47,308 nt of DNA from Verrucomicrobiota bacterium (GTDB lineage: Bacteria > Verrucomicrobiota > Verrucomicrobiia > Limisphaerales > VHDF01): NCBI GenBank assembly GCA_016871495.1, contig VHDF01000034.1, positions 1 through 47,308 of the forward strand. Direction: 5' to 3'. This document shows positions 42,177 to 47,308 of the stretch, in pieces (within the stretch, counting starts at the first letter, position 1; every line of letters begins with the position of its first letter). Position numbers and translations under genes: made by a program. The notes beneath the pieces were generated by a model. That model had not been told where the DNA came from. It was given only the letters and a program-made list of their open reading frames with translations, and ran no database searches.

Positions 42177-43859
42177 ATGCAATCCTTGCCCATCGTCCAG
42201 CGTGAGTTGCTGGTTCTGGCCCGGAGGCGAGCAACTTACTGGAATCGGTTTTCGATGGGTCTCACGGTTTCGGGACTTTTGATCTGGATGATGACGGTCT
42301 TCATAAAGACCCAGCCCCCGGCGATGGTTGGCCGGCAGCTCTTCATGGTCATGGTCATGGTGCTTTTCGGATCGGCGCTCTTCTCGGGAGTTAAGAATGC
42401 CTCGGACAGTTTGTGCGCGGAAAAGCGGGAGGGAACACTTGGATTCCTCTTTCTCACGGACTTGAGCGGCTGGGATGTCGTCCTGGGCAAGTTGGCGGCT
42501 ACCGGCATGAACGCAGTTTACATGTTGCTGGCGAGTTGTCCCATTCTGGCGCTGATCAGTCTAATGGGGGGGATTGGCTTGGTCGAGATTGCCGGTTCCG
42601 CCGTGCTTTTGGCCAACACGCTGTTCCTCTCTCATTGCGTGGGGCTGCTCGTTTCCACCCTCCTGCGAAGCGAGAGAGCCTGCGCGTCCCTGACGGCGGG
42701 AATCATGCTGGCCCTTTGTGCTTATCCGGCTCTGATTGCAGCCGTCGTTTACCTTTTGACCGAAAAGTCCATGGATGCGCCGCCTTGGCCTTACTTGGCT
42801 CCCTGGTATCCTTTCACCAAAGTGGGAGGAGGCTTTATGACCGGGCTCAAAGCATGGGATCTGCTCACGAGCGTGCTCTGGACACAAGCCTTCGCCTGGA
42901 CCTGCCTCAGCCTTGCGGCTTGGCGTGCTCCTCGTTGCTGGCAGGAGTTCGGCACCCAGAAGGCTTCGAAAGAGGCCAAAGCGCGAACGGTTTCCGCATC
43001 CGGCTTTTTGCTTCGCGCCAAGCGCCTGGTTCCCAATCCCGTCTTTTGGCTGGCGATGCGCAAGTCGCACGGGCACTGGATTCTCTGGCTGATGCTGGCG
43101 ACGGCGGCTGGTATTTGGAGCTACGGAATTTACCGGTACGGACAGGACTGGCGCAATCCCCCTGCGTATGCCTTTACCGCGCTTGTGCTGCACTTGATTT
43201 TCAAACTTTGGGTCGCGAGCGAATCAGGAACCATGATTTACCGTGACCGGCAAAGCGGCGCTCTCGAACTGATCACCGGGACTTCTTTACCCCTCACGGC
43301 GATTATCCATGGCCAGCAGCGCGCGATTTGGAAACAGATGCGAGGCCCCCTGGCAGTTCTGCTCCTCTTCGATGCCTGGGTTGTCGTGGATGGAGTCCAT
43401 CTCCTTCGTAGGACATCCGAGGAAGTCACATTCTGGATTGCGTCTGCGGCGATCTTCCTCGGCACCTTCTTGCTGGATCTTGCCACACTGACCTGGGTGA
43501 GTCTCTGGACGAGCCTCAATGCCACGAAGGTGAATCAAGGGCCATCGAAGGCGTTTTTTGGGGTGGTGGGTTTGCCCGCCGGCACTTACATCGGCTTGTT
43601 CGTTCTCCTTGCGATGAACAATTTCTTTGGCTTCGGAACGGGAAGTGCCGATCGCGTTTGGATCCTTATTCTCTTTTTGCTGTGGCCTCTATCCTTCACG
43701 GTCTGGGATGTCATCCTCATTCGACGCTCCCGCCGATTGATCCTGCAACACTTGAGGGAGAAAGCCTCGGAGCGAGCGCCTGTTTCTTCGGACGTTCTCG
43801 AGCGGTTTTGGAAATGGTGCACGGCCCGGTCGGGGCCGGAGAAGCATGGTTGGTCGTGA
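42177..43859 (+). CDS. ABC-2 permease paralogue 3
   Basis: A 560-residue membrane protein beginning MQSLPIVQRELLVLARRRATYW. The first half contains AEKREGTLGFLFLTDLSGWD and the second DRQSGALELITGTSLPLTA; the latter has lost the usual TP of the motif, so the second half is the most diverged of the three. ATG 42177 aligns exactly with the other two N-termini; TTG 42165 overlapping the upstream stop is an alternative. It is the last gene of the cluster, converging on argB with a 14-bp gap and no visible terminator. Confidence 0.83.
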   Translation: MQSLPIVQRELLVLARRRATYWNRFSMGLTVSGLLIWMMTVFIKTQPPAMVGRQLFMVMVMVLFGSALFSGVKNASDSLCAEKREGTLGFLFLTDLSGWDVVLGKLAATGMNAVYMLLASCPILALISLMGGIGLVEIAGSAVLLANTLFLSHCVGLLVSTLLRSERACASLTAGIMLALCAYPALIAAVVYLLTEKSMDAPPWPYLAPWYPFTKVGGGFMTGLKAWDLLTSVLWTQAFAWTCLSLAAWRAPRCWQEFGTQKASKEAKARTVSASGFLLRAKRLVPNPVFWLAMRKSHGHWILWLMLATAAGIWSYGIYRYGQDWRNPPAYAFTALVLHLIFKLWVASESGTMIYRDRQSGALELITGTSLPLTAIIHGQQRAIWKQMRGPLAVLLLFDAWVVVDGVHLLRRTSEEVTFWIASAAIFLGTFLLDLATLTWVSLWTSLNATKVNQGPSKAFFGVVGLPAGTYIGLFVLLAMNNFFGFGTGSADRVWILILFLLWPLSFTVWDVILIRRSRRLILQHLREKASERAPVSSDVLERFWKWCTARSGPEKHGWS

Positions 43860-43873
43860 GCCGACGGGGCGCT

Positions 43874-44749
43874 TCAGAGCACGATTTCGGTGCCGACCCC
43901 GGCGTCGGTGAATATCTCGATCAGCATGGCGTGCTGCAGTCGCCCGTCCACGAACGAGACTTTGTTCACACCATGGCGCACGGCTTTCACCGCGCTGTTG
44001 ACCTTGGGGATCATGCCTTTGTCGATGACTCCGGCGGCTCTCAATCCCTCCACTTCGCGGGTTTCAAGATGGGAGATGACCGTGCTGGCATCCTTTGGAT
44101 CCTGCATCAGTCCTGGCACGTCACTCAAATACACCAGGCGCCTTGCATTCAGCGCAATGGCCACTTCGGCGGCGGCGACATCCGCGTTGCAGTTGTAGAT
44201 AAGTCCATCCTCGCCTCTCGCCGTCGGGCTGATCACCGGCGTGATGCCCCGCGCAATGCAGTCCAAAAGCGGGCGAGTGTTGACGGAGGTCACTTCGCCC
44301 ACGTAACCGAGATCGACGGGCTGGCCGTCGGTGCCCATCGATTGCAGTTTGCGGCAAGTGAAGATGTCGGGACCCGCAAAGCCTTGCGCTTCGCCTCCGA
44401 GATCGTTGATGGCTTGCACGACTTCAGGGTTGATTTCCCGTGAAAGCACACGGTCCACCACCTCGACGGTCGCCTCGTCCGTGACGCGCTGGCCTTGAAT
44501 GAAGCGGGCTTGGAGTCCGGCGGATTCCATGGCGCGGGTGATGGCCTTCCCGCCGCCATGCACGACCACGGGGTTGATCTCCACAGCCTCGAGGAAGACG
44601 ATGTCCCTGGCGACGCCAAAACGCACCGAAGGATCCGGCGAATCCATGAAACTTCCGCCGTACTTCACCACGAAGGTTGCGTGGCTGAATTTCTGAATAT
44701 AGGGCAATGCCTCAAGCAGCGTTGCGGCCTTCTGAATCAGCGTTTCCAT
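43874..44749 (-). CDS. argB: Acetylglutamate kinase
   Basis: Phosphorylates N-acetylglutamate in arginine synthesis. The 291-residue protein shows VVKYGGSFMDS (ATP/phosphate loop) near residue 27, VVVHGGGKAITRAM, and SPTARGEDGLIYNCNADVAA. LVYLSDVPGLM and IDKGMIPKVNSAVKAVRHG complete the family pattern. ATG 44749 was set by the conserved N-terminus. The N-terminal helix (METLIQKAATLLEALPYIQKF) resembles that of arginine-inhibited hexameric enzymes, so feedback by arginine is plausible. It follows argJ by 17 bp. Confidence 0.96.
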   Translation of the reverse strand: METLIQKAATLLEALPYIQKFSHATFVVKYGGSFMDSPDPSVRFGVARDIVFLEAVEINPVVVHGGGKAITRAMESAGLQARFIQGQRVTDEATVEVVDRVLSREINPEVVQAINDLGGEAQGFAGPDIFTCRKLQSMGTDGQPVDLGYVGEVTSVNTRPLLDCIARGITPVISPTARGEDGLIYNCNADVAAAEVAIALNARRLVYLSDVPGLMQDPKDASTVISHLETREVEGLRAAGVIDKGMIPKVNSAVKAVRHGVNKVSFVDGRLQHAMLIEIFTDAGVGTEIVL

Positions 44750-44766
44750 GGTCGGGAGGAGTTGCT

Positions 44767-46113
44767 TTAACCACCCAGGGAAGCGGGATCGCCCACGTCT
44801 CCCTTGTTGAAATCCACATACTCTTCGGTCAAATCCGCCGCGTAGAGCACGGCGCTGCCCGCCCCCAGATTGAGGCGCACATGGAGGTCGAATTCTTTGG
44901 GGCTCACGGCGGCGCATTGCGCCTTGAAGGAGGTTTTCGTCGGCTGGCCCCGCCGCAACGTCCACAGGATCTTTTTGCTCCCCGGGGTGCTGTAGCCGAT
45001 GTCCACTTTTTCCTCGACCACCCGGGCCGGGGAGTATCCGAGAGCGTCGATGATGCGGCCCCAGTTGGGATCTCCACCATGCCAACTGGTCTTGACCAGT
45101 GCGCTGTTGCCGATGGACCGCGCGGCGGCATCGGCCTCGCGATGGGAGTCTGCACCGTGGATGCGGACGGTGACCACGCGATGGACGCCTTCCCCGTCGC
45201 GCACGATCATGAGGGCGAGTTCGAGGCAGACACGCTGGAGCGCCGCCGAGAATACCCGGTAGGCGGATGAGCGGGATTTCAAATCAGCCTGGGTGACGGA
45301 GCGAGCTCCCGCCGCTCCATTGGCCAGGACGAGCACGGTGTCATTCGTGCTCATGTCGCCGTCCACGGTAATCCGGTTGAAGCTCAACGCCACGGCTTCG
45401 TTCAGGGCGGCTTGCAGCACGCTGGCTTCGACTGTGGCATCCGTGGTCAGGAACGCCAGCATGGTGGCGTGAAGGCCTTGTGGTTGGGAGGCGGGGTGCT
45501 TGCCGTCCGGCGACATGCCGGGTTGAATCATGCCGGCTCCCTTGCAAATGCCGCCGAGGCGAACGATTTTTCCGCCCAGGCTGAATTCGACGGCGGCTTG
45601 CTTGGGTCGGGAATCGCTCGTCATGATGGCTTCCGCCGTTTGATCGGCGTGCGGGATATCATGGCCGAGGGATTGGCTGGCGGCGGCGATGCCACGCTCG
45701 ACGTTCTGCATGGGGAGTGGCACACCGATGCGCCCGGTTGATGCCACCAACACTTTCGCGGCGTCCAAGCCCAGCAGGCCGGCGGCGAGGCCCGCCATGC
45801 GGTCGGCATCTTTCAAGCCACGGCGGCCGGTGCAGGCGTTGGCGTTGCCCGAATTGACGACGATGGCTTGCGCATGGCCGGCCTTGACCTTGGGGATGCA
45901 GACTTTCACAGGCGCGGCGCAGACTTGATTGGTGGTGAAAAGTCCGGCGGCGGTGGCGGGCTTTTGTGAAACGATGAGGCCGAGGTCGAGTTTGCGGCCC
46001 TTGTTCGAGCCTTTGCCGGTACCCAGCCGTTTGATATCGCAGAAGACTCCCGACGACTGAAAACCTTGGGGCGCGACGATGGAGCCGGGAATGGATTTGA
46101 GCTTGAATGACAT
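44767..46113 (-). CDS. argJ: Bifunctional ornithine acetyltransferase / acetylglutamate synthase
   Basis: Transfers acetyl from acetylornithine to glutamate, recycling the acetyl group in arginine synthesis. It is an Ntn-type enzyme that cuts itself into two subunits before a catalytic threonine. The 448-residue protein has VNSGNANACTG near residue 87 and the cleavage motif ATML with Thr217. Ahead of the cleavage site, where most relatives read GMI.PNMATML, there are about 15 extra residues (SPDGKHPASQPQGLH). A second short insertion (KGSNKGR, about 34-40) occurs near the N-terminus. FNRITVDGDMSTNDTVL is conserved. ATG 46113 fits the usual start. It is upstream of argB in a two-gene unit. Confidence 0.94.
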   Translation of the reverse strand: MSFKLKSIPGSIVAPQGFQSSGVFCDIKRLGTGKGSNKGRKLDLGLIVSQKPATAAGLFTTNQVCAAPVKVCIPKVKAGHAQAIVVNSGNANACTGRRGLKDADRMAGLAAGLLGLDAAKVLVASTGRIGVPLPMQNVERGIAAASQSLGHDIPHADQTAEAIMTSDSRPKQAAVEFSLGGKIVRLGGICKGAGMIQPGMSPDGKHPASQPQGLHATMLAFLTTDATVEASVLQAALNEAVALSFNRITVDGDMSTNDTVLVLANGAAGARSVTQADLKSRSSAYRVFSAALQRVCLELALMIVRDGEGVHRVVTVRIHGADSHREADAAARSIGNSALVKTSWHGGDPNWGRIIDALGYSPARVVEEKVDIGYSTPGSKKILWTLRRGQPTKTSFKAQCAAVSPKEFDLHVRLNLGAGSAVLYAADLTEEYVDFNKGDVGDPASLGG

Positions 46114-46454
46114 GTCGAATAGGGGCCGCGATCCCGCGAGATTCTTGAGGCGTCGTCGCAGGCCTGACGGCGCAGAAACGACAGCAACTTCTTGTGGCGC
46201 TGTCAATGGAGGCGTCGGATTGCTGATCTCCGGACAAGGAAGTTTTAGCCCGCCTATTTCATGCACGGGACGCCCGGTGAGGACACCGGGCCTGCAATCA
46301 CAGAGGTCGTCGCGATGGTAGGCCGCGTGCCCTCCTGCGGCGCACTGTCGCGGATTCAAGCTCAGTATGAAGTCTCCGGATCTTCACCGCCCGGCCGCAG
46401 GGTGATCAAACTGAACCCTTTGCCTTGTGCCCGGACGGGATTTAGCATCGGTCT
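46114..46454. other. 341-bp intergenic region with dispersed repeat
   Basis: Lies between divergent argJ and the HAD gene. It contains the second copy of the 120-bp dispersed repeat (46252-46371). Promoters for both genes should be here, but no convincing boxes were seen. Confidence 0.5.
46252..46371 (+). repeat. 120-bp dispersed repeat, copy B
   Basis: Matches 14538-14657 in inverse orientation, the same length with no gaps and about 12 differences. It begins GCCTATTTCATGCACGGGAC and contains two internal GC-rich palindromes. It is intergenic like the other copy. Confidence 0.85.
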
Positions 46455-47093
46455 GTGATTCGCAACATCATCTTTGATTGGTCAGGCACGTTGGTGGATG
46501 ACTTGCCGGCTGTTTGGCACACCAGCAACGCGTTGCTGGAACTTGCCGGGCGTCCGCGCATGAGTTTGGAACAGTTTCGCGACGAGTTTGAACTTCCGTT
46601 CACGAAGTTTTACGACCGGCACACGTCGCACATTTCCCTGCCTCAGCTCGAGGCCTGGTTTCACGCCGAATTCCCCAAGCACCAGCATTCGGTGGTGGAA
46701 CTGCCCCACGCTCGATCATTGCTCGAGGCGTGCCGGAGCCGTGGCATTCGCACCTTGCTTCTCAGCAGCATTCATCCCGTCCAATATGCCGAACAATCGC
46801 GGCGACTCGGGATCGGTGCGCTGCTGGATCATGCCTACGTGGGAGTGCGGGACAAGATGGCCAGGATCCATGAACTTATTCGTGATCACGCTCTGGATCC
46901 GGGCGGTACGGTGTTCGTGGGCGATATGCAGCATGACATTGAAACCGCCCGGCATGGTGGCATGCGTTCAATCGCGGTCTTGACGGGGTACAACAAGCGT
47001 CCCCAACTCGAAGCTGCCTCGCCGGATCTCCTGGTCGAGGATCTCCGCGCGCTCCACGAGCGGCTCGAAGCCGCGGATTTTCGGTCGCTTTAG
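46455..47093 (+). CDS. HAD-superfamily hydrolase with DWSGT motif
   Basis: A 212-residue phosphatase-like protein of the HAD superfamily, phosphoglycolate-phosphatase-like in layout. Motif I is FDWSGTLVDD with nucleophile Asp8, but the usual second Asp (DxD) is replaced by Ser10, as in the DWAGT motif of phosphonoacetaldehyde hydrolase. Motif II is LLLSS, the motif III Lys is probably in GVRDKMARI, and motif IV is FVGDMQHDIETA. The alpha-helical cap (about residues 15-80) is present. GTG 46455 is the start directly before the conserved strand. The substrate is unknown; classic phosphomonoesterase activity is uncertain given the missing acid/base. Confidence 0.85.
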   Translation: MIRNIIFDWSGTLVDDLPAVWHTSNALLELAGRPRMSLEQFRDEFELPFTKFYDRHTSHISLPQLEAWFHAEFPKHQHSVVELPHARSLLEACRSRGIRTLLLSSIHPVQYAEQSRRLGIGALLDHAYVGVRDKMARIHELIRDHALDPGGTVFVGDMQHDIETARHGGMRSIAVLTGYNKRPQLEAASPDLLVEDLRALHERLEAADFRSL

Positions 47094-47122
47094 TGTGCTC
47101 TTCATGAATTGGGTGGGCATCT

Positions 47123-47308
47123 GTTGCGCCGCTTGGGCGGTTCTGGCTCGGCGCGACGAGGGAGCCTACCCGCCAGCGGTTTGTGACCGAGGAGCAACAA
47201 CGCCAGAACTGCCCAAGCGGCGCAACCCTTCGGGCGGCGAGTCTTTCGGCCGTGGGCTTCGTTGCTCCTCAGTCACGTATCTCTGCGGATAGGCTCCTTC
47301 GTCGCGCC
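47123..47308. repeat. Nested inverted repeats at window end
   Basis: Two interleaved pairs occur. GTTGCGCCGCTTGGGCGGTT begins a 25-base arm (47123-47147) matched in inverse at 47202-47226 with one mismatch. A second arm (47150-47198, starting GGCGCGACGAGGGAGCCTAC) is matched imperfectly in inverse at 47261-47308. The arms alternate, so the two stems are mutually exclusive or form a pseudoknot-like arrangement. It is intergenic and continues to the window edge. Confidence 0.75.

Noticed and set aside
35340-43859. Gliding-motility (Gld) or type IX system
   Set aside because: The accessory protein only loosely resembles GldG and no other gld, spr or por genes are present; the three duplicated permeases do not match GldF.
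1-47308. CRISPR array
   Set aside because: No set of regularly spaced identical direct repeats was seen, and no cas genes are present; the repeats found are palindromes or inverted pairs.

Overview
The window is GC-rich, tightly packed chromosomal DNA, most likely from a member of the Verrucomicrobiota (a Pedosphaera/Limisphaerales-like lineage). This is an inference from gene content: a giant secreted lamin-tail/CotH protein, DUF4380-like and GYD small-family proteins, many palindromic intergenic repeats and Verrucomicrobia-style secreted hypothetical proteins. No rRNA or other phylogenetic marker is present to prove it. Thirty protein-coding genes (one of them a broken transposase) and one tRNA are supported, plus one doubtful small ORF.

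Layout. 1-1431: an IS481-like insertion sequence with 19-bp terminal inverted repeats, whose transposase carries one in-frame amber codon. 1521-3095 (-): citramalate synthase (isoleucine pathway). 3306-10067 (+): a compact run of a secreted DUF4380-like protein, pyrE, a UbiD-family decarboxylase and a SWIM/SNF2 helicase. 10095-11970 (-): rplU, rpmA, an intrinsic terminator, then obgE with an unusual 70-residue insertion. 12081-12157 (+): tRNA-Arg(TCG), then rlmN. 13695-14294 (-): an orphan protein resembling only the N-terminal domain of DDE transposases. 14900-26253 (+): glcD, glcE and glcF (glycolate oxidase) followed, with a 4-bp overlap, by a 2513-residue secreted protein with seven lamin-tail domains. 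A MITE-like palindrome sits exactly at the glcD/glcE junction. 26344-28999 (-): flavin disulfide oxidoreductase, panB and moaC, chained by ATGA overlaps. 29410-32098 (-): a Tat/lipoprotein amidohydrolase and gamma-glutamyltransferase. 32802-33086 (+): a GYD-domain protein. 33145-35129 (-): aroC plus a predicted lipoprotein. 35340-43859 (+): an ABC-2 export cluster with a membrane-anchored accessory protein, one ATPase and three tandem paralogous permeases. 43874-46113 (-): argJ and argB (arginine synthesis). 46455-47093 (+): a HAD-family protein with an altered catalytic motif. The window ends in a nested inverted repeat.

The genes are mostly housekeeping (amino acid, pyrimidine, pantothenate and molybdopterin synthesis, translation) interleaved with secreted and membrane proteins. 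The most novel-looking unit is the ABC cluster, where one ATPase is followed by three permeases that each appear to be an internally duplicated ABC-2 unit. A second theme is palindromic repeats in nearly every long intergenic gap, one of which seems to have split a translationally coupled gene pair. A third is sequence insertions at functionally sensitive places in otherwise conserved enzymes (ObgE, ArgJ).
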